From Auricularia sp. M13 (taxonomy: Eukaryota; Basidiomycota; Agaricomycetes; Auriculariales; Auriculariaceae): 64,000 nucleotides of DNA. The stretch is taken from assembly GCA_037042915.1 (NCBI GenBank), contig CM073197.1, positions 1,612,001 to 1,676,000 on the forward strand, written 5' to 3'. The notes beneath the pieces are model-generated. The model was given only the letters and a program-made list of their open reading frames with translations, had not been told where the DNA came from and did not search any database. Positions 53,105 to 64,000 of the stretch are shown here, piece after piece. The position numbers were made by a program, and so were the translations under genes. Numbering within the stretch: the stretch's first letter is position 1; each line of letters opens with the position of its first letter.

Positions 53105-56100
53105 CTACGACACGCCATACTTCTGCTTGAAGTAGGCCGGCGGCAGCGTGGCAAGGATATCCGCGAACGGCCGCTCAACCACGACCATGTCTCCGTCTCC
53201 CAGAAAACCTAGATGGAGAAGAGGGCGATAATGGATCGAAGACGACGAAGTTTCGTCTCGCACGTGTGCTTTCCTCTCTCTGACCTTCGACTTCGGAGTC
53301 GCCGCCTTTTGCGTCGTCACCATTCACGCCTTCCTCCTGTGCCTCTTCTTCGTGTTCCTTCTCGATGGCAGTTGTCTCGCTGTCGTCTTGATGAGCCGGC
53401 TGGCGGGCCCATGACTTGTTTTCGAAACGTCGTCGCTTCTTAGGACCGGAGGCCATGGGCGCAGGGACGGTCCCGTCGAGTTCGACGTAGCAGAACCAGT
53501 CAAATGCCCACAAGAACAGGCCAGGCTTTGCAGCGTCCTTGGTCGCCTTGCTGAAGCACGCGCCCACAAACGGGTTACGGCGCCCGGTGATCTTGCGCGG
53601 GATAGCGTCGCAGATTGCGCGCGCCCACATAGGGAATTGCCGCGCCTCGGCATCGTACACCTTGAACGTGTTGTTGGACAGCGCGATGACCAGCGTGTGC
53701 GGCCGCGAAGGGTCGAAGACGAGGGCGGCTATGGGAATGGCGAAAGACGGGAGCGCACAGTGGTGCTGGATAGCATCGAGGTTGTAAATGTGCACTCGGC
53801 CACGGACATCGCTGGTCGCGAGCCACTGCCCGTCCGGGCTGACGACGGCGTGGTTAACACGCGCTGTCAGCGGCTCGTACTGCGCCTCGATTTCTTCCTG
53901 CATCTCTACATCACGCGATGGTGACGCAGCGGGGCTGTTTCGTCAACGTCCATGCTATCATGCTCGCCCGGAGGTATGGAAGAATTTGTGCTCAAGACGA
54001 CATCCCGCATGCGATGCTGATCGAACTTGCGCAGAACGCGGATGCTGTCGAAGTCATCTTGTGCGCCCCCAAGGTCGATTATAATAATGTAAGCGCTCGC
54101 GCTCAGCGCAAGTATCAGCTTGCTCGAGTCCGGCGAGAACGTAGCAGCCGTCGCGCCGGTGGAAACTTCAGCATCTGCGGCGGACGCTACCTGCGAAAGA
54201 AGCACAGAAGTAAAGGTCTTGACCCGGATAGGCTTGATAGTCTATGCAGATATGAATGAGCAAAAAGGCCAGTAGTGTTCGAGGGAAATTCACCTCGTTT
54301 TCGCGGCGTGAGAGATGGAACAGCTTCGTCTCGTACATATCGGCGACGCAAAGCCACCGACCGTCGCTCGATATCGCGCCGGTACACAGATTCGTCGAGA
54401 CGTTCAGCTGCATCTCCAGCGCCTTCTTCCACCCACCCTGCGGAGTAGGAGACAACTCATCGTCCAGCAAGGCGCGAATGCCCATATCGTCTTGATCCGT
54501 GGAGGGCTTGGTCACAGGCGAAAGTCGCCAGATGGAGACGGACCGAGGTCGCAAGAGCATCATCAGTCGGGCGTCCTTCGCAAGGCTGACAAGATCGCCG
54601 ACGGGATATGGCACAGTACAGTTGTACGAATCTTCGAAACCACATGTTCTTGAGGTACGAATGGGGTTGACAAGCTCGACCCTCGCCGAGCCTTCCAGTA
54701 CGGCACAGGGTGTAGTGAACAGAGTAATATCCAAGCCGCCTGATAACAGCACCGGAGAGATGATTCTGTCCGATTGCGGAGGCTGCTTTACAGATGGCGG
54801 GAGAGGCGTATACCGCGGCCATGTTGTCAGCGTGCGCACATCGTGGACATGGTACCGCCGAGTGTGTGAGTGGATCCAACGCTGTGTCGTCGAGCCACCA
54901 GTGCCAACCTGTACGCGAGAGAACTGGCAGATTTTCTGGTCCACACCTGCCGTGTAGACGGAGCGACCTTCCTGAAGGACTAATTAGCTTTGCGTTGCGC
55001 GAAATGGCCGCAGCAACGTACAGGGCCGATAGCAAGGCAAAGAACGTCTGCTCCATGGAGTTGGTAGCTCTGCAATTGCGTGCAGGTCTGGGCGTCCCAG
55101 AATTTGACACAGCCCAAAGAGTCACCAGAAATAATAGTGCCATCACTGGTAAAGTCAGGAGCTCTGTGCACAACGAGAAATGAAGCACGCACCCGAGCGC
55201 TCCGACAGCCCATACGAGCGTGCGTTCCCCCTTGTTCTTGTCGACCGTCATGCGCTCGAGTATGCGGCCCGACTTGCAGTCCCATTTTCGCAAACTGCTG
55301 TCTGAGCAGCCAGCCACAATCCATGAGTCGGTCCATTCCTCCTCATCATCGTCCGAGTCGGAATCCGAGCCCGCAGCTTGCTTTCGTTGGACAGGAGGGC
55401 GGGGAGGGCCCCAGGCAATACTGAGCAGCCTTGCCTTGACGCGGTCGAATTTTCGCACGTGCTCTAACGCGCCGTTGGCGACAGACACAAGTCGGACGCC
55501 TCCGTCCTCGCAACCGAGCGCGAGCACGGTCGACGCAGGATTGGCGGCCGCGGACCATATGGCCCCGCCCTGTGATGAGATAGAACGCTATCATTCGCAA
55601 TTGAGTAAGTTGGAAGACATATATAATAGTCGAAGCCCGCGTACGAGGATTGTGCCACGCTCGAGATCCCATTCCAGCAGCTCGCTGCCCCCTCCCGCAC
55701 TGAACAGTCTCAGGTCAGACTGCGTAGGCGCCTGACCCGGCCGTATCGCGTGCGGGTCTCGTAATACGAAGATAAGCGAATCGATTTTCGACGGCGTCGG
55801 CGCGTAAAGTATCTACGGTGCTCATGAGCGCGAAAAAGCGCGTCAGGGTTCGCTATAACGCACCTTCTGTAACACCCAGCCTTGAGACGAGCTCTCCGCT
55901 GTAACGCCCACGCCCGACCACTCGTACAGCTCGATGTTGCCATTCGCGCGACCGATCGCTAAAGGCGGTACGCGCGCAAAATTGCCCGTCGCAGGAGCGT
56001 TTTGAACCTTTTGTATTCGCGGCAATGGTGTCGGCGGGACAGCAATAGCTGTCAGAGCCGCCGGCGTGTAGTCAACGAACCGGCATCGGTGCACAGTATA

Positions 56101-56127
56101 ATGCGACGAGGTGGAAGAGGAAGCCAT
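53105..56127 (-). CDS. UTP4: UTP4/cirhin, WD40 subunit of the small-subunit processome (t-UTP)
   Basis: Eight exons: 56127-55864, 55812-55645, 55569-55193, 55145-55022, 54971-54294, 54232-53948, 53897-53321, 53268-53105, 878 aa. UTP4 acts in the nucleolus in early pre-18S rRNA transcription and processing. WD-repeat blocks run throughout: LAIGRANGNIELYEW, GGSELLEWDLERG, SWIVAGCSDSSLRKWDCKSG, TIISGDSLGCVKFWDAQT, ADVLCLAIGP, DGQWLATSDVRGRVHIYNLD. The C-terminal block YRPLLHLGFLGDGDMVVVERP and ILATLPPAYFKQKYG is typical of UTP4. An acidic and basic linker lies near 790-830. Introns 53898-53947 and 53269-53320 both repair the frame at normal length; without them the gene would seem shifted. Confidence 0.9.
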
Positions 56128-56324
56128 ACAATTGGCGCCCGTGCCGAAACCCGGATTTGCTCTGGCTTTTGAAAGACAAAAATTTGATAGTACAAAGGCA
56201 GCGTGTATAAGGCACGAATAGGGTAGCATACAAGTATGTCCGTGTTCTATCGTAATATTCATCGTTCAAAAGGCGTCACCTATGCTACACGGTGCAAGAA
56301 ACTGCTATATGTGCACAGACAAGA

Positions 56325-57043
56325 TTACTTGCCCGGCGGCGGGCCTGCCGGCGGGGCATAGCTGGCGTACGGAGGAGCAGGCTGGAAGGCAAATGTAAGT
56401 CTGACCGACACTTCTGTTGAACATGGAATTTATAACGTACGGGTGACTGCAGGGGTGGATTGAGATGCTAGTCCTTCAGAAGATGAAAATATTTGTAGCG
56501 TACCTCGACATCATAGCCACTCGGACGAGGCTGGTTGGGGTTGTACGCAGGCTGGGGAGGCTGCGGGCCGCTGTTGACGTTCGTCGGGTCGTATCCGCCC
56601 GCTGCATACTGGTGCGGGTACGGCTGATAACCAGGCTGGCCGGGCCCGTACGAAGGTTGGGCGTTATATGCAGGCTGTCCGACAAATGAGCCTTGAGGGG
56701 CAGCGGCTGCCGGCCGGGCGATGAAGCCCATGTTGCGACGGTGAATTTGGCGACGGCGGAATGCGGCCAATGCACAAAGTAGCAAAACAGCGCCAACCGC
56801 TGGAAAACGCAGGTTTAGATCTTGTACTGCCCGGTGCTGGTCCTCAATACTCACAGAAGCAGACTGCGATTATGATGCGAGCAACATTCGAGAGACCATT
56901 AGTACACCTCCTGCGGCCAAAACTGCGACAACCCGTTCAGCGATCTCCCCGCCTTATGCACGCCGTTCCACGCACTTGTCATAATAGCAGTAGGCTTGCG
57001 CAGTGGACGCGTAGAGCGCGAGGATAAGAAGATAGTTGTTCAT
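56325..57043 (-). CDS. RCR-like single-span membrane protein
   Basis: Exons 57043-56976, 56910-56855, 56799-56504, 56446-56441, 56381-56325, 160 aa. A signal peptide (MNNYLLILALYASTAQA) is followed by the short luminal YCYYDKRCTNGLSNVARI and a span IIIAVCFSVGAVLLLCALAA. The basic FRRRQIHRRN comes next, then a long Pro/Gln/Tyr-rich cytosolic tail (QPSYGPGQPGYQPYPHQY). This layout matches fungal RCR (Congo red resistance, chitin deposition) proteins. Exon 4 may be only 6 nt (TCACCC flanked by CAG and GTACGT). A single 122-nt intron that skips it keeps the frame equally well. Confidence 0.7.
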
Positions 57044-57704
57044 GGTGGGGGGTCGTGAAGAAGTGGAGAGTCCCGACAGCCAGTTTGCGGTGCTCATAAG
57101 GCACTTGGCAAATGACGACAGCACAGCATCCGCGGTCCGAACCCGTCTCGGCTGGTGCGGCCGCGGACAAAATCGACATCCAATATCCAGGCAAAGAAAT
57201 CTGAAATATGCATCCAACGCTGGGGAAGGACTTGACACTACTGCAGACTATGCAAAGGGTTCTCATCTTTCGTTTGCTTCAGCTTTCCGGTCACGTGAGC
57301 AACCACTGGCAGCCAACATCTTCGGTATGCGCTTATTACTTACGACCGATGTTGCATGTGCAGAGATAAGAGCGAGACTCCCTCCTGAGGAATTTCTCGA
57401 CACAACACACCACGGTGCTGCTATACCAATGCTTCCGGGTGTGTTGCTTAGTCATCAGAAGCACGGATTGCTCGGCAACGGGACTCCCAGGGCCACTGCC
57501 AGCCGGTGTACTACTGAGCTTGTACCAACTATACTTGCTAGGCAGTAGTATGGTGCGCAGCAACGCGTGCAATACGCGGTCAGCAGCCAGTGCCATGTTA
57601 CAGGCCCAGAATTACTTCAGCAAAACAAATGACATGTGCTCGCAACGACCGGGATTCCAAATCGCATTGCGTGACCCGCCTCTTGGCCTCCTTCCTCTCC
57701 CAGC
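57044..57704. other. divergent promoter region, nothing recognised
   Basis: Between the RCR-like and arrestin-like starts. Short ORFs only. Confidence 0.55.
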
Positions 57705-59334
57705 ATGACCAACCAGGTCCACGACCCAGCTCCCGAGTACCACCACGACGCGCCCGCAAAGGGCTCGACGGTGCACACATACGATCTGCAGGACTCGCAG
57801 GTCGGCCTGCAGGTGATCGTGAACAGCCACGCCGCGACTAGCGACTCGGTCCCCGTGTTCTTCAACGGCAACATAGTCTCCGGCATCGTCGAGGTCTCGT
57901 TTCGCAAGAAACGCAAGATCTCCAGCATTGCGATCAAGGTGCGTCCGTCCTCTAACCCGTTGCCCGCGCCTTCGGCCGACTGACAGTGACGCACGCGCAG
58001 CTGCATGGCTATCAGAAACTGGGTTCGTATCCGGGAGGTCTGGGCTACCCGCCGTGTGCCCGTCTCACGCCTTGGCTGCTTGGCAGACATGATGCAGTGG
58101 CTGGACCAAGAGGAGAAGGCACACGACAGCATCTTCCTCGAGTTCAGAGAGGACGTCTGGAAGCCGTCGGACAGCCAGTCGTCCCTCAACCCCGGCACGC
58201 ACTCGTGGCCGTTCAGCTTCCAGCTCCCGCTCGACACGAACAAAATCGGCAAGAATAATCGCCCCTATCCTCTCCCGCCGAGCTTTGCCTCGCATCTGTT
58301 CGCCGATCACATCGTATACGAGGTCGTTGCAACCGTCAAGCGCGACGGCTTCTTCAACGAGGACGAGAGGTAGGCGTGAATAAATTCACACCGGCCTGCC
58401 GTAAGCGCTGGGAACAGCACCAAGGCGGCCGGGCAGTAGTGTTATGCTGACTGCCGTCCGCAGTCTCATTGTACCCATCCGATATGTCCCGCGTACTGTG
58501 GCTGCAGCCCCCAGGCCGTCACTCGTTGCATCCTGTGCGTCCGTGCGTTAATCCCGGCTGTCTAATGCTCAGTGAACCCGGCGTGACAACTTTAGATACA
58601 AACGGCACGCCTCTCGTCGGCCCGGACGTTGACACGGATGCCTGGACTACGCAGAAGTTCGAGATTCGCGGCTCGTTCACCAAGGGCGGCGACACTGACA
58701 GCGTGGTAGTCTACGGCGAGGTACGTCTTGTTGTATCAGCGCTATCATTTGTTTCCTTAACCGTGAATACATAGCTGTCAATTCCCAACCCCTCCGAGTT
58801 CGCTCGAGGATACCCGATTCCATTTATCATCGACCTGCACGGTAACGAGAAGTCCAACTTGGCGCGTTTTGCGGAGCCTTCTGGCCTGGGAATCTATTTG
58901 AGGCGTCAGTATGTGCGCGCGAAGCGCGCAAGTGACAAAGAGGACAAGAGCAAACCGGTCACCAAAGGGACATACTGGACCGTGAGCGATGCAGGCGAAC
59001 GGTTGGTGCTACAAGGCGAATTCCCTTCCATGTTACAACTCGGACCGTCTTTCGTGTTCCGTACTCTGAGTCTGCTGGTAAGTCCCATTTGAATGGCTTG
59101 GTGTAGACTTCTAATTCTCGACCTTAGTATTCGGTAACGCTTGAAGCCGAAGCATTCAACTTCGAGAGCAAGAAGTCGGGACCGCTCGCGACCATACCCT
59201 GTACCATCGCCTACTTCCCTGCGCCAGGCGTGCGGCCGCGATCCTTTGCGCCGTTCGCCGCGGTCGGGCCCAACGGCGCGTCGCGTGCCAACGCACCCCC
59301 GCCCGCGATGCCGTCGCTCATCTCTGTTGCGTAG
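57705..59334 (+). CDS. arrestin-fold protein (alpha-arrestin-like)
   Basis: Seven exons: 57705-57938, 58002-58023, 58087-58369, 58464-58538, 58573-58720, 58775-59077, 59128-59334, 423 aa. Beta-strand-rich N-half with VPVFFNGNIVSGIVEVSF, WPFSFQLPLDTNKIGKNNRP, YPLPPSFASHLFADHIVYEV and VATVKRDGFF, an arrestin N-domain pattern. LIVPIRYVPRT and a second strand-rich domain follow (SFVFRTLSLLYSVTLEAEAF, FESKKSGPLATIPCTIAYFP). Alpha-arrestins recruit HECT ubiquitin ligases to membrane cargo; no PPxY motif was noticed in the parts read. Intron 58539-58572 is only 34 nt, so that join is uncertain. Confidence 0.75.
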
Positions 59335-59700
59335 TGTGACAGACGTCCGATCACTTTGCGCGTGCTGTTGCACGCACTGCGCCATCTCTAACCATCTCGC
59401 GTTGTCCAAAGCATGTACCAAATGTGTGTCTTTTGGAAATGTATACCTGTGTTCTGTGCTCAGAAAGTATTTCCGCGGGATCATCCAGCAAGCATTAACC
59501 TTTTCGTCTTCCATCAACATTCACGCAACTCGCGGTGTCCCTGATCGGCATGGCGTATATATGCTGTGTATGTGTGGGACAAAGCAAACACGAGGCAGAG
59601 ACTGGATCCTTTAGCGAGGCGGAGGTCTTGGTCTGACAGAGGGCGGCCGCCACCGGTGTCAATCCTTCTCTCCTATCCTCCTTCCATATTCTGACTCGCC
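59335..59700. other. intergenic, nothing recognised
   Basis: 3' end of the arrestin-like gene and promoter of the gene at 59701. TATATA occurs at 59556-59561, more than 100 bp from the ATG; its role is unclear. Confidence 0.5.
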
Positions 59701-60387
59701 ATGAAATTGTCGACGCTCTCGCATCTAGTACAGATTGCGCGCGCCCCTCGCGCCCCCGCCAGGGATAAGGGCAAGCAGCGCAGCGCATCCGATCCTGGGC
59801 TGGGCAATGGCGCGCGGGGGCCGACCGAGCCGCCGTCGCCCACGTCGCCGAAAGCGGCGCGCAGCCCGACGATGATACGCAGCTCGTCCGGCGACCACCC
59901 CATTACTCACGAGTCTCTCCGCGACGCAGCGGTGTCTGAAGAGAGCATTGAGCGCCGCGCAAAGCTCGTTCACGTCGACGAGTTCATCTGCGATCCCGAG
60001 GGCGGCGTTGACGCGAAGCGGCTGCTGGTGTTCACGCGCAGGTCCCTCCTCACGAAAGCCGCGCTCGTTGGCTGCACTGCGCTCGTCGACGAAGAGTACG
60101 TCCTTGGCATTACACTGCCTCAGGTTCATGACGCTCACCATGATACGCAGGTGGACGTGCACCATCCTCAGACCCAAACGGCGCGGCCAGAAAATTCGCG
60201 TCACTGTACGTTCATTCACTGTCTTCATTGATTTATTCGCGCTCTCGACCTCGCTCACGCGTCCACCCCGCAGATCACATATACGGCCGTCGCCGCAAAA
60301 TGCAGCACTCCCGACCCGCAGGTGCCAGTCGCCATTCAGGAGGCACAAGGCATCCCGGGCCTCATGACCATCCTGGAGCGGCTCTGA
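59701..60387 (+). CDS. conserved-looking hypothetical protein
   Basis: Exons 59701-60095, 60151-60205, 60274-60387, 187 aa. A Ser/Pro/Arg-rich N-terminal third (SPTSPKAARSP) is followed by a compact globular region: HVDEFICDPEGGVDAKRLLV, ALVGCTALVDEEWTCTILRP, KRRGQKIRVTITYTAVAAKC, TPDPQVPVAIQEAQGIPGLM and TILERL. Exon joins keep a sensible frame, which supports the model. No family recognised. Confidence 0.6.
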
Positions 60388-60637
60388 ACCAATCACAGTC
60401 TCAGTCTCTGCCGCCCCTCAACAACGCAGGAGGCTGCGGCAGCGCGCGCTCCGTCAACGTGGCTCACCATTCCCTTTCCCAGGCCTTCATTCCGCTTTCC
60501 CTGTCCCGTTCTTCTTGCCTCGCGCTGCCTCTGCTGTATCACTCGCGTGCGTTCCCCGTCTGCTGCTTTGTACATCACTCCTTGGACCCTTTAGTGTAAA
60601 CTCTCTTGATAGCTCACGACACCCAGACTTCTATACA

Positions 60638-61901
60638 CTAGGCATCCCCAGACACGATTTTGCTCTCCTTACGCATCGCATAGCCCGTCCATGACTGCAA
60701 AGGGAATGAACGTTAGCGCACGTGTGGCAAAGACTGCGCAGAACGAACCTCGTCATAGATCGCGCCCTTGACGCCAAGCAATTGTAGCCCTAGCCACAAG
60801 ATACACGCCGTCATCCCGCTCCCACATGTAGTCACGACACTCCGCTTCCCCTCGAGGACGTCCTGCAATATTGCCGTGTTGCCACCTACAGCCTCTAGGA
60901 GTGCCGCCCGCACACTTTCGGGCGATTTGAATATCGTGTAGGACGTCCCGGTCGATCCTTTCGTACTCTCGAGGAATGACTGGAAGGGAAGCGATAACGA
61001 GTGGGGAATATGTCCGGAGGAGAGCCCCGGGCGCGGTTCAGGGTCTTGCCCCGTATATCTACACACAAACAGGTGCTCAGTAACATGCAGGCTGAGAATG
61101 GAAGACTGCTAACCGGCCCTTCGAGCGAGCGTCAAAGACCAGCGATACCGCGGTGTCCTTGGTCGGGTCCAGTTCTGCATTCGATACCATCTGTTCGTAC
61201 GCTGCGCGAGCTCAGCAATGCAGAAGGCAGATTGTCGGAAGGAAAGCTCTGACATTTGACAACGGTCGTGTCCAGCTCGGGTACGGCATATTGCGAGCGC
61301 GGGGAAGGCTCGATGGCGTCGGTGGCAAGAGGCAGGCCCTCGTCTTCCCAGCGCGGGAGTCCCCCATTCAGCACACTCGAGTTAAGGTGGCCAAATGACT
61401 GCCACACGCGATGAGCCAAGGAGAGAAAGAGTGAGCTGCAGGAGGCTTGCCCGAAACGTGAACAGAGCGCGTGGGGAGGAAAAGACGCCGTGCGTGTCGT
61501 AGCTATGCAGTTTGGCGATCAGAGCGCATGTCATGAGAAGGCAGCAAGGAAAGCGCACAGGACGACGTGCGTGGAGGGTGAGATGCCCAGCTCCTCTGCG
61601 ATGAATCAAGCCAAGAGCATCCAACCAGTTTGCAAGTTCAGTTACCGCATGCAGAGGCAAACTGCGCTGGGGAAGGCAGCATATGCTTGAGGCCCAGAGG
61701 GTGCTCGCTAGCCACCCCGTCCAGGTCGAAGAAGCGCGAGTTGGGGATACGTTTAGCGGCCCATTCGTTTCGCGGGTTGCGCGGCGAGCCAGGCATGTAC
61801 CAGGATGCGTCGAGAAATATTCTGGCACCGCTGCTGCCGCCCTCGCGCAGCTCTGCTGGGGTCACAAGCAACGGAGCCGCCTTAGAGACGAGGGTCGCCA
61901 T
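60638..61901 (-). CDS. TUM1: thiosulfate / 3-mercaptopyruvate sulfurtransferase (double rhodanese)
   Basis: Seven exons: 61901-61646, 61595-61559, 61502-61451, 61398-61254, 61210-61114, 61058-60749, 60694-60638, 317 aa. Domain 1 has LLVTPAELREG, IFLDASWYMPGSPRNPRNEW, RIPNSRFFDLDGVA, YDTHGVFSSPRALFTFRSFG and VLNGGLPRWEDEGLPL. Domain 2 has SLVFDARSKGRYTGQDPEPR, GHIPHSLSLPFQSF and the active loop TTCGSGMTACILWLGLQLLG with the catalytic Cys, ending SWTGYAMRKES. It moves sulfur from mercaptopyruvate or thiosulfate to thiols and, in yeast Tum1, to the tRNA thiolation pathway. Intron 3 (61399-61450) starts GCAAGC, a GC-AG intron needed to join TFR with SFGHLNSSVLNGG. Confidence 0.92.
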
Positions 61902-62019
61902 TGCGCGTCGCGTCTGGTGGTGGAGCGCAGGCAGCATGAAAGCAGCGTAAAGCGCGTCAGTGGCTGCCGCGGCCCAACTCCGATCCGCCGCATCGTGACG
62001 ACCCCGACTATTAGCGTCA

Positions 62020-63606
62020 ATGCCGTCCGACCAGAGCTCGTGGCTGGTGTCTGTACCGCTCAACGGCGACACCGATGCGCTGTACCACGACTTTGCGCCC
62101 AAGCTTGACGGCCTCGCCAAGGGCTATGCGCAAGGCGCCCTTGCCCAAATCGACATTCCCGAGTTCAAGGTGCATTTCGAGGCATCCACTATCCGGACTG
62201 CAGTTAACTTGGATTAGGCGGGTACCCTGGAACTGCTGCTGTCGCTGTCCGAGGACCTGCCCAAGATAGACGCCTTCTTTACGCAGGCGGTGGCCAAGAT
62301 CGTGGACACCATCCGCAACCTGCTCAACAACGACCCGCAGAAGCTCGCCCAGCACGTGCTCGTCAACGACAGACCAGTCGACTCGTATCTTCTCAGCGGC
62401 TGGAAGTGGAATGCAAGCCGGTACAGCCCACAGAAGAGCGCCCGGGAGACGGTCGACACCCTCAACAAGGTGCGCTCACTGCAGAGGCGGCCTATCTGGG
62501 CTGACTCCAAGTTCCTAGGAAATGGCAAGCATCGACAACGTGATGAAGACCAAACTCAACAATTACAACCTCGCAAAGGGTTCGCTTGTCCAGATGCAGC
62601 GCAAGAAGACGTGCGTATTTATTCCCTCGTATGCTCCCCGTTCGCTCACGCTGTGTTTCAGGGGTAACCTTTCCGTCCGAGCGCTGGCAGACGTTGTCAA
62701 AAAGGAGGATTTCCTCGAGGACTCGGAGTACATGGAGACCGTCCTTGTCGCAGTGCCAAAGTGCGTCACCGTACGACTCATCCCTTGCACACTCATTTAG
62801 ACTGAAACATACTTACAGGAACTCCATCAAGGATTGGAACCTGAAATATGAGCGGTTGGCGGCTATGGTCGTCCCGAGATCTTCCAAGTACGTGGTCGTT
62901 GACGTAGCCCCTATTCCTGACCAACTTGCATATGCAGGAAGATCGCAGAGGACGATGAGTACACGTTGTTCTCCGCTGTTATCTTCAAGCGCGTCCATGA
63001 CGAATTCTCTCAGAAATGCCGAGAAAACAAGTCCGTATTGGTCGTGGTCTTGATTACGAAAGCTGAATACAACATAGATTCACACTGCGCGACTTCACAT
63101 ATTCCGAGGAGGCAGTGGAGAAACAGAAGCTCGAGTTGCAGAAGGCGGACACGGCAGAGAAGGAGCTCTGGGTGCGTCCTCCTCGCCTGTCTTTCGTTCA
63201 AATAGCTCAATGCGACCGCTAGACCGAGCTACTACGTCTATCGCGCACCAATTTCTCCGAAGCATTTCCAATTGCTCGTCCATCTCAAGGTCGTAAACGC
63301 ATTTGTCGAGAGTGTCCTGCGGTACGGTCTGCCTGCGCGGTACACCGCGTTGATTGTCAAAGTACATCTCTACTTGATCTTGGCTCCAAAGCACGCAGCT
63401 CATATCGTTAACAGCCTCAACCTAAGTTGAGCTCAAAGACGCTCGGCGTCCTGACGTCGCACTTTGCCTACCTCAAACCCGCGTCAGAGAGGGCAAGAAG
63501 CAAGGATGCGACGGACATCGCCGACGTCGCTGGCGAGTACCAGGCGATCATGGAGCAGGAGTATTACGACTTTGTCCTTGTCGAGATCCCATGGATCGTT
63601 CTGTAA
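62020..63606 (+). CDS. VMA5: V-type H+-ATPase subunit C
   Basis: Nine exons: 62020-62169, 62218-62469, 62519-62610, 62662-62760, 62819-62887, 62938-63030, 63078-63171, 63223-63361, 63415-63606, about 392 aa. Subunit C clamps the V1 and Vo parts of the vacuolar proton pump. Blocks: SSWLVSVPLNGDTDALYHDF, GTLELLLSLSEDLPKIDAFF, YLLSGWKWNASRYSPQKSAR, MASIDNVMKTKLNNYNLAKG, SIKDWNLKYERLAAMVVPRS, DEYTLFSAVIFKRVHDEF, FTLRDFTYSEEAVEKQK, KTLGVLTSHFAYLKPAS. In exon 8 NFSEAF runs out of frame at TTTCCAATT (about 63268), and LLVHLKVVNAFVESVLRYGL follows one base later. One extra base is the simplest reading and no intron fits. The start is the only ATG giving the family N-terminus. Confidence 0.93.
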
Positions 63607-64000
63607 CACTACAACCAGTAATTATCGCCACACATCACGCCTCATACCTCGCGCTGGACACTGCAGTATCATATTCCGTTTCTTTTGACGACGAATTCAT
63701 GCCAATGTCAACACGACTTCTGGTCGGCGACGTAGACGGAATTTGTGTGTTGGTTGTGACTAGTTATTTTGTGTGCAACGATAAAGACCCGACAGGTTGA
63801 GCAGAACAGGCGAAAGGGAAGTGGCGAGAGTAGGAAAAAAAATACGACAGATCGAGCTGCTTCGAATATATAAAATGACATAAGGCAACACGCACGCCAG
63901 GAGCGAGCAGAATCCATCACGATAGAAAGCTCACACGCTGTCGGAGCAAGTTGAATTTACAAGTCGCACGCCTGCTTAGAGGCGGGTGTTGTTCATAGCG
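63607..64000. other. 3' region of VMA5 and window end, nothing recognised
   Basis: AT-richer tail with an AAAAAAAATAC tract near 63835 and ATATATAAAA near 63867. A neighbouring gene may begin beyond the window. Confidence 0.5.

Noticed and set aside
53105-53323. Apparent frameshift near the end of UTP4.
   Set aside because: A 52-nt GT-AG intron (53269-53320, phase 1) joins the acidic linker to the conserved YRPLLHLGFL block, so no shift is needed.
53898-53947. Second apparent frameshift in UTP4 after the DDFDSIRVLRKF segment.
   Set aside because: A 50-nt phase-0 intron (donor GTTGAC, acceptor GATGCAG) resolves it.
1-64000. Transposons, virus-like elements, CRISPR arrays or a biosynthetic gene cluster.
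   Set aside because: No reverse transcriptase, transposase, terminal repeat pair, spacer array or co-located tailoring enzymes were recognised; most genes are ordinary housekeeping genes.

Overview
This window is nuclear DNA from a filamentous basidiomycete, most likely an Agaricomycete. Coding density is high, with about 40 protein genes in 64 kb. Nearly every gene is split by many introns of about 45-60 nt with GT-AG ends. Gene content fits this: a class III chitinase, a BTG-domain protein, F-box proteins, a UPF0658-type Golgi protein and a complete biotin synthase. One tRNA gene, Ile(AAT), was found. No transposon, rRNA or CRISPR was seen.

Layout. 1-13 kb: RXT2-like protein (5' end outside the window), acyl-CoA thioesterase II, CsbD-like protein, secreted six-hairpin glycosidase, MYND protein, RAD14/XPA, RPD3-type histone deacetylase and ULP1. 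13-19 kb: BET1, tRNA-Ile, UPF0658 protein, SSAT-like acetyltransferase and an F-box protein. 20-21 kb: a secreted repeat precursor. 22-36 kb: REXO4-like protein with altered catalytic residues, BIO2, RPS27, BTG, YVH1, RING protein and F-box protein. 36-42 kb: sparse, with Yippee and several small unknowns. 42-52 kb: large chitinase divergent from a SET gene, an orphan ORF and two tandem threonine aldolases. 52-64 kb: ZNF706-like, TIM10, UTP4, RCR-like, arrestin-like, TUM1-type sulfurtransferase and VMA5.

The most striking locus is 20180-21143. It encodes a signal peptide followed by 14 peptide units ending in RYSAY, separated by Lys-Arg. Each unit starts with a spacer made only of X-Pro or X-Ala dipeptides. 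This is the logic of yeast alpha-factor (Kex2 cleavage, then Ste13-type dipeptide trimming) and predicts short secreted peptides [I/L/V]RYSAY and GIMRYSAY.

Other themes are very small exons (9, 7 and possibly 6 nt), four inferred GC-AG introns, an exon-duplicated linker in the chitinase, and single-base frame breaks in conserved genes (RAD14, RPD3 twice, VMA5, probably SET). The frame breaks look more like assembly errors than gene decay. Genes were built by hand from splice signals and protein similarity from memory; no search was run.
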